Shown: one piece after another, positions 1 through 12,949 of the stretch
How positions within the stretch are numbered: the first letter of the stretch is position 1
Layout: each line of letters starts with the position of its first letter
Source: Gavia stellata
Lineage: Eukaryota; Chordata; Aves; Gaviiformes; Gaviidae
Length of the DNA: 64,000 nucleotides
Assembly (NCBI RefSeq): GCF_030936135.1
Contig: NC_082594.1
Span: 18,129,553 to 18,193,552, forward strand
Direction of reading: 5' to 3'
The notes under the pieces: model-generated
Told to the model about the DNA's origin: nothing
Databases searched by the model: none
What the model saw: the letters and a program-made list of their open reading frames with translations, nothing else
Made by a program: the position numbers and the translations under genes

Positions 1-579
1 CGTAAGCCACTGCTTTCCAGGCTGTGGCCTGTGGGCCTTAGGGATACGCGGAGTATTTCTGTTGGGTCTGCCAAAGATAACTCGGAGAAGTCAGCCTGCT
101 CTTAAGTAACTTTTTATTTTCTATTTGTGCTCATAGAGAACTGCAAATCAGAGAAGTCTGGCTGCCAGCAGGCTGGTACAGTGTAAGCAAGACAAGGTTT
201 GCAGGGAGAGGCAGCATCTTTTATTAGACCATCTGACATGATTAGTAAAAGCAAACGAGCTTTCAAGAATGAGGCCTTTCATCAGGTCAGATGAACAGCA
301 GCAAAAGTTAAGCTTAACACAAGAGTTTCTCTTTTAAGGTGGAAGAAATAATCCAAATCTACAAGCAAAGAAATTCCACAGCTCCCTATAAAATCAGCAT
401 CTCCTCAGCCACTGTCTTCTTGGACAAGAAATACAAATAGCAGTGTGTTTTCTCCTCTTCTCTTTTAAAATAAAACTACATCCACTTCCCCTGCACTTGC
501 TCCTCTTTCTCCTTTGCAAGTTAGTCCACCACGGAAACCGTCTCTCCACCCTTCCCCGCCGCGATAAAGGATTCCTTAC
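1..579 (-). other. SLC35F2: Part of SLC35F2 intron 4
   Basis: Intronic DNA downstream of exon 4 on the minus strand. It is unremarkable mixed-composition sequence; short open frames here are weak and overlap the intron. No further exon was found before the window edge. Confidence 0.7.
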
Positions 580-739
580 CTTCACTGTCCTGCCTTCCTG
601 CCAAAATGTCTGCACCCACCATTGTTCCTACACCCAGCAAACAGACGGCAACAGCAAGAAAATGGATCAGCCTGTATCTTGCACGGAGAATGAACCATGA
701 CAAAGCCATCAGTACAGGAATCCCAAAACAGTCCAGCAG
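580..739 (-). CDS. SLC35F2: SLC35F2 coding exon 4
   Basis: Acceptor CACACAG before 739, donor GTAAGG after 580, 160 bp, phase 0 in and phase 1 out. It encodes [20 protein letters not shown] and continues through [20 protein letters not shown] to [11 protein letters not shown], corresponding to membrane helices 4 and 5 of SLC35F2. The identity to human is very high. This is the last exon in the window; exon 5 (expected to start with an SDVLIGD-like segment) was looked for in bases 1-579 on the minus strand and is not there. Confidence 0.95.
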
Positions 740-3700
740 CTGTGTGTACAGAGAAATGGTTTGAATTAGAAACCCAGCCCAAATCTGGATTGCACTATCC
801 TGAAAACGAATGTACAGGATTTTACTTTCCGTCGCTGTCAGATGTTAATGAAAGCCGCAAAGCAACCCAGTGGATTCGTTTCAAAGAGGGGTCAGACCTA
901 CATTTTACCATGAAAAGCATTTTGCAAGTGAAGGAGGAGCTGGGGGTCCACTCCCTCCTGGTAGGAAGGCACTGATCTAGAAACTCTTCTAATGATGGAT
1001 CTAATTAATCTTTGCAGCTTCACAAATGAATGCTAGGATGTTGCTCTGAAAGCACGTTGCTCCCCATGACACCAATACAAGGAGACAGTTCACTGACATT
1101 TCCTTTTCTCCCCAGCAGGTTTTGTCTAGCTTGTTTTTTCACTCCTCCTCAAATTTATAATTAGAATTTAGGGGTCCATGTACACAAAGTAAAAAACTGA
1201 AACTATTAAAGGATACAAGCGATCTGTTTTTACATCAAAGTGAATAGGGCAAGAATCTGACCCTGCAGTTTTGGTTTTGATTTTATTTTCCCCAAGTGGA
1301 TCCTACTGAAGAAAAAAAAAAAAAAAAAGGTAGATGAGCTGCAAGCCACGTGCAAAATTGGTAGGAAGAAGACAGGAATAGAAGAACAGCTTTCCTAAAG
1401 TCACCTTCCCATTCTTCCAACTTCCCACAAAATCAATGCAATCCACCAGTGCATTTTCATTACCCTGTTAGAGCTGACTCTCAATTAGTCAGAAGCAGGT
1501 AACCCACTTTAATTCACCCATGCTCCAGCAGCAGAGACACACAAGGCAGCTGCAGTTTTGAAGCACTTTGGATGTGTTTGCAGACACTACCCCGAGCAGA
1601 CTTAATAGCTTCAAGGATGTCTGCATGCCATGACAAGCAGTGACATCAACTTCTTTCCTTTCTTCATTATACTCTGTGTGTTCCTAAAATCTTATGTATC
1701 TTTGCATTGTTAGACCCACCCATCTTCTACCCAATTCTCCATTATTACAGAAAAAATCAAGACTTAGCTGTGTACTCAATACAGAAAAATACATTGTAGC
1801 ACAAGATGGTCATAATGTTCCAGAATAACCAAATAATACAAAGAACATTGAGCTAATCATAATTGGTTTAATATTCAATTCAACAAAATAGACTTTGTTT
1901 CTGAATTTGTCTGGGGAAAAAAGAGGCGTATTTTCTGACCTGCCTCAGTAGAGTGCCATGAGAATATATAAGGGAAGAGTCTACAGTAGAACATACAGTC
2001 AGCCTTCCACAGACTGCTCACAAATTACTCTTAAATGTCAGCCCTTAAAACCTGGCCTCTTGAAGTTACTATCAAGTGTTAGTTCCAGGTTAATAGGACT
2101 GGGGCATAATCATTACAATCAAGAGCCCTTAGTCCTTAATGTTCATTGCTAACTTCTGCCTGCCTGAGTGCACCACCAGTCTTCTGCTGTGCTGGCTTCT
2201 GTTATTTCAACCATCATCCCCAAGGGTTTTAACCAAACTTGTAAGACTTTCATGGTAAGCTCGGTTTTACTTGTTCATAACTACACGTTAAAGTCTTACC
2301 AGCACAGCATTAAGGGGAGTCATTACAGATTAAATCCTAACGGTACTCTCTAATCCTTCCATTTGTCTTTGTTCCTTGGATTGCCTCCAGCTTGTCCAGT
2401 TCGAAAAGTCTGTGCAAAAGCACTTGCCTAGGCGGTATTAGGAGATATTAGAGCCACACAAGTCCTAATATGTGATACCACATATCTAATACAACTTTGC
2501 TCTATCGGAGAAGTATCATGCTGTAAGTTTCGACCTAGTCCCAGGCCTTTTTCTCTATCTTACCTTTTATCTAGGCTCAAAAAAAATTTCTAACATTTCC
2601 TCCAAATTTGACTGTTTTGACTAGTATCAAACAAGTGTCATTCATCTGTTTCTGCAAAACATAAAATTTAGCTCTCATAATTCTGTTTTTCCACCTTTGG
2701 TCTGAACCAGTTCTGTCCTGAGTATGGAAATGTATTTGATCTCTCCGGTGTGAAGATGCAATCACAGAAACTAAGAAATACTACAAAAATTAGAAAGCAA
2801 AGATTTTACCCCCCTGGTAGTAGACATCTCTTCTATTAATACGTAAGCTTTCCATTCCCCATTTATTGAGATGTTACCATGTAGTTTTCCAACCTCCCAA
2901 GCAGTTTTTCAACCCAAACAGAAAGGGTGGAACAAAAACCCTTTAAAAAAAAAAAAAAATCTTAATTAGGATATAAGAGAGTAGTAGATAATGAGCCACA
3001 AGCTCTTTCAGTAATGCCAGATGGGGAATTGCTGCATCCAGACCAGTAACATACTGTAGAGCTACAGCATCCTGGTTAGAGGATTTGCAGCCAGGACATA
3101 CAGGCACCAAATGATGAAGAACATGCCCTGGTAATCTGTTCCAGGGGACAATTAACCTCAATTACAGACAGTAGAAATCTGATTTCCAACTACTGGATCT
3201 TGCTTTCCCTTCATCTACTACGTTACAGAGCTCTTTGGTGGAAAATGCTCTCTTCTGTACAGGATCAAGATCAAAGAGGTGTAAAGCAGATGTAACATCA
3301 CAATGAATTGTGTCAATGGAACCATTTAAAAGCATAAAGTTTATTTATTCAGCTTTTATGACATTTACGGCAGTACTGCAATACTGATTACTATTGCCAG
3401 TAGAGCCTTGGCAAACTCTCATCTTATTCAATTCCAGTCTGTATTTTTACAAGGGAAAAAACCCAGATAACCTGTTGATTTGATTTACAAGTGTTTTGAC
3501 TCAAGCCAGCCTTTGGCCACACAGTTTATAGGAAGGTTTTAAAGGTAGGGTGAGTAAATTATTAAAAGATGTTTTAATACATGGTTAATAAATGATCATA
3601 GACTGTTGGAGGTCATTGGTTTGCTTATAATTACCAGCTCCAGACAGCTTTGTGAGCAAAAAAGCTCAACAGCTCATCCTGCTCGCTTCCCCACACGGCT

Positions 3701-6101
3701 CCCTTCAGGCAGCCTCCAGCTGAGCCCCAGGGGCTCATCCTGCATTTTCTCCTGTTGAGGTTAACACTCGTCCATCAGCTGACAGTCTGTCAACAGTTGC
3801 CTATAAAATGTCTCCACTAGAATTATCTATGGAACAAATGCCAATTGTGCCCAACAACATGTTAACAACATGAAACTACAGCTATGCTGCTTGTTTTTTG
3901 CTATGAAATATGTGGTCAAACAGCAGCACAGTCAAATCCTGCCGCAAGACAGAAGGACACTGGCAGCAAGTTTCCCTGGCATTGCCTCAGCCACAGCCGA
4001 ACGGAAAGAGTTCAGTTGTGGACCAAAGTCTTTTCCTTTATTTACAGAGAAATGAGAGCTGCCATCCCAATGTTATCTCCTTAAAAATCTCCCAACCCCT
4101 TCCGTGCAATGCTGTTATTTGATAACTAAAGGAAAATCAGTTCTGCTTTTGTGTGCATGTGTGAGAAAATACGTGGAAGTTCCTTGCTGAGCTGAGAAAA
4201 CTTGTCCTTGAAGATAAGTTTCATAAGGCTGAGCTGAAGCTCCAGCCAGCCAGCATTTTAACAGTGATTACCCTGTATTCAGGAAGGTGCCATATACTCC
4301 TGCATTGCTTTTATGGTCCCTGGGCATCCACTCACAGCCAGTACTGCAGACAGACTATCAAGCTGGGTGCTCTGAACCACAGGTTCTGATGATGTAACTG
4401 CAGAACTGCTTGCTACTGACAGATAGTAAATGCTTTGCACTGGAGCAAATCACAGGTGTTTTTTTTTTTTGTCCTGTATCTCATTTCTGACTTCAGAGAA
4501 TGTGCAAGAAACCTTACTGCAACAGGCAGTTACAACAAATTCGCAATTACTGAACTGACACTGCAAGAAGCATCAGTCTGAAGGTTACCACACGGGAAGA
4601 AGGTTCAGCAACTGCTTGAGTTTGGCAACTGGACAGTACAACCTACTGTATCTATTCTTTCTTAATTTCTATGAAAGAAATCATAGCAATAGCTTTAATA
4701 CTTCCGAGAACTTGGATAAAAGTCATGGCTTTTTCAGCTGTAAAGTGTATGATCAAACAGTGTCATGATTATCAGCCGAACTTGACCTTGAGACTGAAAT
4801 GTGTCACTCTTAAAGCTTTGATTTCTTCGGCATTATTTGTAAGGGAATTAAAGGCCTAATGAGTCATACCACGTAAGTGTGAAGTGGAAACATGACAATA
4901 ATAATCCATCAAGTATGTGTTACTGGTCTTTAAATAGTGCAAGGAAAAGTTACTGCAGTTCTTTAAAGGGAGTTCAGACCACAGAAGTTTATTGCTTTAC
5001 AGGTAATTCTTTTAAATATTAACCCTTGTTACTTTGACTCTGTAGAACACTGACACCTAAACATTCCTTTCCAACTAACAGCCAATTCTGTATGGTACAT
5101 TATTTTCTTATTTGGGTAAGTGGGGCCATGACCCCAGCCACAGATCCGCCATTGATAAGAGCAGGCATACGTTGGCACAGCCCTGGACACGCTCAGTCCT
5201 TGCTTTTGCACCGTCGCCTCCCTTGTTCCAGCAGCAGGAGCATCTGTGGAGCCCCACAGGGAGCTAACTCAGGGGCCTGACATGGCTCGCCAATAGTCCA
5301 GCAAAAGACAGGGTTTACTCTGAGTTTGCTCAGTGCCCTGAGCCGGTTTGCTCAAGGGATTTGGCTGTGCAAGCTCAGGAGCATGCAGCTGAAGGCAGGA
5401 GGAAGGCACTAACTCTTCCAGCAGCTTATGTCTGTGTAGGGTGACAAAGAAATCCCAGCCTTAGCCATCCTGCTCGTAGAGCTATATCAGAACACAAGAT
5501 TTATCCTAGTGCAGCAATGCAGCACCAAGCACTGGCACAGCAGAGGATGTTTACTGTCAGTTCAGGAGCCCACCACACTGACCTCCCTTCCACCTCTTCC
5601 AGAGAGGAGCCTGAACATCCAAAAGCCACAGGGCTGGTCCCTCACTGCATCGTCAGCAACACCAGCTAACTATCAGTATGTCCTCACATACGGGATTACG
5701 TCTCACAAAGCCTCCCACAGCTTCTAGGACCAGGCAAGAGATCTACCTCACTCTCACCAGCAAGAACCTGCGCTGAGTGAGTGTTATCTGGTCCTAAATC
5801 TTTATTTTGTGTCAGGAGAAAAACCGGAGTGGCTATCAGCAAACTTAGAAGTGCTTTCTATCAAAATAATTGGAGTTCAACTCAAGAGCTGGCACTAGAT
5901 AATACCAACCAATTTTCTCTGCTTCCTGGAAATGTTATTCATGATGCAGGATGCTCTTCTCTGTACTGCAGAAAGAAAATAGATATTGGGAAGCTTTTTC
6001 AGGCTTAAATAGCTTCCACGTCTGTCCTATGAATCTCATTTCAGAAACGGATCCAAAACTGTAATAAAAGCAACAGTTCAAAAAGACAAATTGATCCTTA
6101 C
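740..6101 (-). other. SLC35F2: SLC35F2 intron 3
   Basis: A 5.4-kb intron of ordinary AT-rich sequence. It holds poly(A) runs at about 1306-1328 and 2945-2960 and a poly(T) run near 4459-4470. The short open frames in it show no recognisable protein. No convincing RNA gene or recent transposon was seen. Confidence 0.6.
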
Positions 6102-6229
6102 CTGCACGCTTGTGAGTGTCGTGTATTGGTAGGCTTTTACAATCATGTAATTGGCTTCAACATCAGCCAGTCCCAAAAAAATATACTTCCACCACCGCTG
6201 TTTCAAAATTTGCCAAAGGCTATCACTGC
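6102..6229 (-). CDS. SLC35F2: SLC35F2 coding exon 3
   Basis: A 128-bp exon between the acceptor AAACAG and the donor GTAAGG. It completes the split Gly codon from exon 2, then encodes [20 protein letters not shown] and goes on through ADVEANY to TTLTSVQ. This is the third membrane segment with the ADVEANY motif typical of SLC35F proteins. It ends on a whole CAG (Gln) codon, phase 0. Within this frame it runs from splice site to splice site with no Met needed, so simple start-to-stop ORF searches miss it. Intron 2 is only about 550 bp. Confidence 0.93.
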
Positions 6230-6778
6230 CTGTTTAGAAGAAAGCAGCAATCAATATGTGTTTCTTGCCAACCAAATGTTGCACAGGAATCTTGCTTTTT
6301 AGAAGCATAAATAATACTGAGATGTTTGATTTTGGTTGCCCTCTTTGCTTAAAAAAGATACAATAACAGAAAAATGCAGCCTGGGAGGAGATAATGCAAA
6401 TGGTGAAAAGCGCAGAAATTCTACCACATGAGGAAAAAACCCACAAGACTAGAGTTGTTTAAAGAGGAAATTAATAAGAGGAATATTAAATAGCCTCTAG
6501 TAAAGAAGCTTGTTACAACAAAGCCTATTTTACCTAATATAACATAGGACTAGAAAACAAAGAGCACATAATTTTAAACACATATGAAATGAAATCAAAT
6601 TAAATGCACATTTAACCTGTAAAATTAATTTCTATGTGTTATTACAAGGCAGGATCAGCAGGAACTTAAAAAACTAGGATGAGAATTGAGTAAGTTCTTT
6701 AGTTTCAAAATCTGAAAGGAAAATGTAGAAGAGAAAAAAAATTATGAACCAGAATCTCCCACCCCGTGTTTCACATAC

Positions 6779-6954
6779 CAGTCCTAAATGCCAGCGTAGT
6801 TGTATAAACTAGAAGAAGCAAAGAATAGTTGATAAAACTTTGAAACATTGGAGTATTCACTTGGTATTGTTCTGCTAGGTACTGGCTTGTAACAGCAGTC
6901 CCACAGATAAACAAGGAGAGCATCTGGCCCAGAATTATCGTTTTCAAAATATGC
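6779..6954 (-). CDS. SLC35F2: SLC35F2 coding exon 2
   Basis: The acceptor TTCACAG precedes 6954 and the donor GTATGT follows 6779. Length is 176 bp and the phases join both neighbours (TG|G before, G|GC after). It encodes [20 protein letters not shown] and the following residues, corresponding to transmembrane helices 1 and 2 of the family, including SQYLAEQY and [11 protein letters not shown], which are nearly identical to the human protein. No stop or frameshift is seen. Intron 1 (6955-13413) is about 6.5 kb. Confidence 0.95.
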
Positions 6955-7461
6955 CTGTGAATATAAAAGACCACACAGTAAGCTTAGAATTAAACATTCA
7001 AGTTTTTAAAAAAATATTTGCTAAATTGTACAGGGAAAATGCCATTTTTTTAGATTGTCACTTTATTCTTTTTCTAATCCCTACCTGGTTTACCGGTAAG
7101 CAGGGTTTTGTCTACACGGAAGGTCTAGCCTAACCTCATGACAGTCATATAACAAGTGAGGCCAGTTCAAATCACCAGTGATGGAGACTGCAGTAATTTG
7201 CAAGGATCTTCAAGCAGCTCGCTTGGGCAGGCTCAAACCAATGACAGGATCTATTCTCATCAAGAGAGGTTTTGATACACACGGCCTGAGTTAAATCCTT
7301 AATCCTCCACTGAATCCCATTCTGACTTTGGTCAATAGAAATCCGCAACATGGAGATAAGGCACGACTGCCTTCAGGCTCTTCTGAGACCTGAGTCTTTG
7401 AAAGTGAGCTAAGACCCTAAACCGAGCAGTGCTAAGGAAACACAAAAGCATTAACCATAGT

Positions 7462-7760
7462 ATCATAGAACTGCCCAGGTTGGAAAGACCTCGAAAGATC
7501 ATCTGGTCCAACCTTTCATGGGAAAGGGTGCCTAGACAAGATTATCCAGCACGCTGACCAGTCACATCTTGAAAACCTCTAGCAATGGGGACACCATGAC
7601 ATCCCTGGAGAGGCTGTTCCAGTGATTGATTGCTCTCACTGTAAAAAAATTCTTTCTTATCATAAGAATTGTTATAATTGATATTTATTGTGGATTTTTT
7701 CCTGCTATATTCCATCACGTCCTGTAATTGAGGATGGAGCTAAGAACCCATTTTGGCCAA
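7462..7760 (-). mobile_element. Old CR1 LINE 3' fragment
   Basis: Read on the minus strand this is the 3' end of a CR1 retrotransposon. The plus strand shows ATCATAGAACTGCCCAGGTT, then the CR1 hallmarks ggaaagacct, agatcatc and ggtccaacc, and later ccctggagaggctgttcca. It is diverged and has an AT-rich insertion near 7655-7700. The 5' limit is approximate. Confidence 0.8.
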
Positions 7761-7806
7761 AGATCATGCTAGCTTTTACAGCTCCTTTTAAGTCCAACCC
7801 ACAGCT

Positions 7807-7822
7807 GGGGGGGGGGGGGGGG
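7807..7822 (+). repeat. Poly(G) run, 16 bases
   Basis: Sixteen consecutive G in SLC35F2 intron 1, next to the old CR1 fragment. It is a simple-sequence tract with G-quadruplex potential and its length is prone to assembly error. Confidence 0.9.
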
Positions 7823-10402
7823 AAGCTCATGCTCTTTTAGTAGCAATTCTTCATCTAATATAAAGTGAACTATTCCAGGTGTTCCTAGACAAACAGGAGT
7901 ATGCATAGATTGCTGTGCATCTTTTGGTTTGCTGTTTTTCCAGCCAGTGGAGCTATGCAGGTCTGTACCACCCCAGCCTCTGCCTGCATATTCACAATAT
8001 ACCATGAGAGGGGCTCAGTGCTGTGCCGTCTGTACAGGTCTGCAAAGTCCACAACAAATTTGTTTACTCTGAAGACCACTGATGAGAATTTAATTGTCTG
8101 CACAACTGATTGATTTGTTCCTAATCAAAGTAATCGAGCAAGGGAAGAAAGCATCCCATTAGGATTCTGCACCTACCCTGTGCCCACATCTCTCCCCAGT
8201 GATTTCTGGCAGGGCATCCATGTGCCAGGCACACGACACGACAGTAACACCAGTTGTTTTCCCAAGGTGGGTGACTTTAACATAGTAGCTCACCAGCTCA
8301 CCCAGCTATGCTGTGCAATCCAGCTGTCAGGCAACAAGAAGGGGGTGTTTGGAGGTGCTAAAGCCAACACCATACAGTCAACCGCTCCTTTTGGAAGGGA
8401 GACATCTTCTTTGCACACATTCTAATTCAGCTGTATGAATCTCATTTTCTATTCAGCCTGACAACAAAGCTCTTCTGACTTTAAAAATGCTGCTAGGCAC
8501 ATATTTCCCTCCAAGTCCATTTTGATGAGATGGCAAATCTCCGCGAAGTCCAGCCATCCTGCACTTCCAAGAGATTCAAGCCCCACATTCTGCTACAGCT
8601 TGCCTTGCCAATCCCAGCTATGGTGCACATCCACATTATAAGTATTCATATATCTTGTGACAATCTTGTAGGATCCTATCCAGCCTTGCGTGATTAACTC
8701 TTTCTGGTGCATGAAAGAACAAACATTCTCATTTCTAGCATTCTGAATGTTGAAGTAAGCAACAGAGACCTTGTCTCAGCTAGAAATTTATCATGGCTAC
8801 TTTGTAGCACAACATTAACTGTAAACTGTCAACAAAAAATGTATTTGTATGCAAAAAAAAGGCAAAAAAAACCTTTGAAGCTACCTCACTTCTGTTATAT
8901 TGAATTTCTTTTTATTCTGGTCAAAGATCTGGTTGTGCTATTTGGTGAACAAATCAGCAATGATTGTGACACATTCTGGCTAATTATTCTGACTGATGCA
9001 GAAATGTCTTTTTACGTTCATCTAAAGAATTAATTCCATCAGGTGCCATTAAGAAGAATGTAGCATAGGTTAGCTAAAATTTCAGGGATGAGACTACCTC
9101 TTCTCTCAAGCAGGCATGGACAATGGTTCCAGCTCGCCCTTTCCCAGCCCTGTGAACTCTGGCTCCTTTGCAGGAGGTGAGACAACAGAAGACCCATTGA
9201 AATCTCAAGGAAGAAACAATGCAGTGAACAAGACACAAAAAATGTGGTTTCAGGTATTTAAAAAATACATATATACTTTTTATTATTCAAATAGTTTCTT
9301 GCTCCAAACTAGCAGAAAATATTTCTTCTTTACCCTCAGTGCAGGAGGCACAGAGCAAGCCTTTTGTGATTTCTTGGACTAAACTCGCCCTGCCCTTGGA
9401 CTAGCTGGGACGAGGGTGTGGAGGTGGGGATCAAACCTGTGTAGAGGTGTGACTGGGCAAAACCGCTGCAATTTTACTAGAGCAAAGCTGTGAAGCCTGC
9501 GTAGCCCACAAAATAAATTGTGCTCGTCAATACATTACCAGGAGAGGTTAAAGCTGCCTTAGCTGGTAGAAGTCCTGTTCTCCTGGATGCAAACTCCCCT
9601 TCACCCATCTCCTAGGTGGTGCCACAGAGACAGGCAGAAGCACAGGCAATACTACTCTACAAGCATCTGGCTTGTTTAACATGGACTTCTGCGGGGCAAG
9701 GTTTTAAATGTTTTCCCCCAGGACATGATATGCAAGGGGTAGCTTTGCTTCTCCTGAACTAAGGCACCCTCTCTATAGCAGAGGCCTGGACTCCACATGA
9801 ACTAGCAAACTGGATAGTGACCACGTTCCAGCGAGAGGGTAAACAGGGGAAAAGCTGTTGCCATTCAAATTTGATAACGATTGATCAGCTTCAACCGTCA
9901 TTATTATAAAGACCTGGTTGCCCTCTTGCAGTGGAATAACTCCACTAAGCTGATCCTCAGCTTTTCTAATAACTAAGTTTCTCCAGTTTAAAGTACCTAG
10001 GGAACTATTTCCCATGTGCAAAAGCACAAGGAGGAAATTCAGGTCCAGAACTTACAGAACCGTTTGCTTAGTGGTTACTGCACCAGCAATCATTGCTATT
10101 TAGTTAATGTATGTCTCAGCAGTCCTACAGCGTTTACTTCTACAGTACCGAAGGCATCTGACAAGGCAAGCAGGCTTCATCCTGCTTCATTCCCTTCTTT
10201 ATTTTTCTCTATTTTAATTCAGAGATTTTTTTTCTTCCCTGTACTGAACAGATTCAAAACGTTAAGATCGAAAGAGCCACATAAAGACATCGTTCACTGA
10301 CAGTGGAAGGCTGCCCTCAAAAAGTGTCCTCTGTCAATCCCAAAACACTCCATCTCTGGCAACTTTCTTGGCTGCGTGTAAAACAACAGCCTCTTGCCCT
10401 GA

Positions 10403-10415
10403 CCCCCCCCCCCCC
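10403..10415 (+). repeat. Poly(C) run, 13 bases
   Basis: Thirteen consecutive C in SLC35F2 intron 1; G-rich on the transcribed strand. Confidence 0.9.
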
Positions 10416-10999
10416 AACACCAGGCGCAAGCCTCAGCAGAAGCAGCAATGGTTTCCCCTCACACCATTTGCCAAGGTGTCAAAATGAATTTCTTCAAATT
10501 GCAAAGGTGATGCCATGTTCTCCCGTGCAATGCACTGCACTCAAGGCGATCTGAACAGAGTAAGATGACCCTCATTAAATGTGGGCTCAAGAGCCTTATT
10601 ATTTCAGTGCCCACTAAATTCCCATAGCAAATTAAAAAAAAAATGGTTTACCCTCTGTAAAACTTGAGAGCAAACTTTAAATCCTACTGGTTTCATTCTG
10701 CAAGACAATTTCTTACAAGAAAAATGCCTCGAAGACATGAGTTTCCATTCATTCCAGTATTGACATGAGTATCGACGACTGTGATTTTCTTATTAATATT
10801 TTATGACCATTTTTTGAAATATGTTTATTATTAACTTTTCCATGCCAGAACTTGATCCTCTCTGCTCTTTTTTTCTAATGCATTGGTAAGGACTAAATCA
10901 CTTTGGACTCTCAGATGATGCAAGGTAAGTGGGGTGAAATGGCCTTTTAGTTTTACAGTTTGGGGGCTTCTTTTGTTGCTGTTTTTTACTGCTGGGTAG

Positions 11000-11070
11000 T
11001 TAATTAAGTAATTACTCCTCCTTTTTTTTCTTTTTTTTTTCTTTTTTTTTTTTAATTAAGTAATTACTCC
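11000..11070. repeat. 19-bp perfect direct repeat flanking a poly-pyrimidine tract
   Basis: TTAATTAAGTAATTACTCC occurs at 11000-11018 and again, without mismatch, at 11052-11070. The 33 bases between are almost only T with a few C. The geometry resembles a target-site duplication around a retroposed poly(A) tail on the minus strand, but there is no other insert sequence. Local duplication by replication slippage is an alternative. Confidence 0.85.
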
Positions 11071-12949
11071 CTTCAGCCACCACATCTTAGCTAGCTACAT
11101 CTATGGCTATGAGAAAAACTAGGAGTCATTTTGGGATTTTTTTAGAACATGAAAGTTTGCCACAAATTGGTCTAAAGCTAACGCTGAACCATGTGTGGCT
11201 CTTGACATCATGGGAAAGTCAGGCTGGCTTTCTTTGGCTCCATGTGAAATGCAGAAGAAAAATACTCCAAGATATTAAAATACAATCAGAGTCTAAACCT
11301 GAGGAAGTTAAAGAAAATCTAATAAGCCCACAGTTAACAATTTTATTGGCTATTAGTTTAATAAATCCTATAATTTTAATGTGATTTTTTTATGAAAATA
11401 AATACAGCTTTTCAAAAAATAAATTTATTTATGCCAACAGTTAAACACTAACAGGCAAAGCCTAGCAACACTCTTCACATAGACAGTTTACTTGCACTTC
11501 AGCTTTAACTACTGAACCCTTCCTGAATGGGGAGGGGGAAAGAGAACATTTCATTTGAATAATCTCACATTTTCATGCAAGTAGCTGAAGAAAAATACAG
11601 GTTCAGACTGAAGCGATATTCTAACAGATAGCTCAGGACAGGAAAAAATATTTTTAAGAACTAACATTTTCAGAAGTTAGTGTTTCAGTGTTCTGCTTTG
11701 AAACTGAGGTCAATTTAATTTGTAAAAGGTAAGAAAAAGAAAAGAAAGACTTGTTTTGTTTCAAGAACCAGAAAGCGTATTTTCTCCTGGTTTCACTCAA
11801 AAAAAAAAATCTAGCTTACTACATACAAGTATTAAACCTGCCTATTACTCAGAAAGGCCTCTAAGAAAGCTGAAGTGGCTGTGCCTCCAGCCACCTGGGA
11901 AAAAAAGGAGGAAAAAAAAATCAATTATCTCGGACAAGACTTTGCAACACCCAGTGAGAGCTCTGCATTTTCTTTCAAGTACCATCAATAGACTCACTCA
12001 GTGTAGCCCTCTGGCAACATTTTGGCAAAACTGCTAGCACAGGTGATGTTACTGAACAGTTCAACAAGGTCCTACCTTGTCTTTTTGGGCATTCCTGACA
12101 GGCAGGAAGAATGAAAAGAGAAAAAACTTACAACCAAAAGAGAAAGGCAGGCTTTGCCCTCTGGAATAAGACTCTGCTTGGCCAGCACGCACCTCCACGC
12201 AGCCTAGTTGTGAGACTCCAGCTCAGAAGCGCAGGCTGGCAGGAGAGCCAGCACCTCCTATTTGTCAGCCGAGGATATCTGATGCAATAGTTACTAGAAA
12301 CCAAATCTAGAGCCCAAAAAAAGCCTTTTAAACAGGGATTTTTTTCCCAGATGGAAACTGAAGCTGTAAGTGAACGGTAGCTCTTGCAGGCTGGAAGTCG
12401 GAGGAGGTAGTTCTGCTCTCACAAAAGGCAGCGCTTGGCAAGTACCAGTTTTGGGACGCATGCAATGCCTGCACAACTTGGCAGATTTTTTCCCCACGTT
12501 TTCTATGCTTAACCAGTGCTCACATTTTAAGTGATATACGTAAACGGGTCTCTGTCCTAAGCTGACTCAAGAATGGAAGGAAAGGGAATATTGCTCTTTC
12601 TGGACTCCACATCTCGTCTCAGCTATTTTGTTCTGATATCTTCTCTGCCTCCCGTGACCTGTTCTTCACAGCAATGTTGATAAAAGAGTACAGAACAGAT
12701 AAAAGTACAGAAAAAATAGGAAATAGACAAAAGTACTGAAAAAACAGGAAAACGGAAAAATCTTAAGCCAGAATTACTAAAAAAAAAAAAAAAATCAAGT
12801 GCATGTGTGCATATGTGGGATTACATTCTTAGTTTAACAAAATCAAATACATCACTCGCTAATTCTACACTCATCTTAGCTGAAGTGGCTCTTCACACTC
12901 ACACACAGCAGTTGCAGGCTGTAGCTTGGCTGTGCTTCCACAGCGGCCC

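Noticed and set aside
126-129. HKCD instead of NKxD in RAB39A (residues 126-129 of the protein, encoded within 52412-52838; coordinates here are residue numbers)
   Set aside because: Looked like a lost guanine-specificity residue, but GHKCDL is the normal form in the RAB39 group, so it is not a defect.
443-975. Plus-strand open frames across SLC35F2 exon 4
   Set aside because: Shadows on the strand opposite a conserved exon; no family resemblance.
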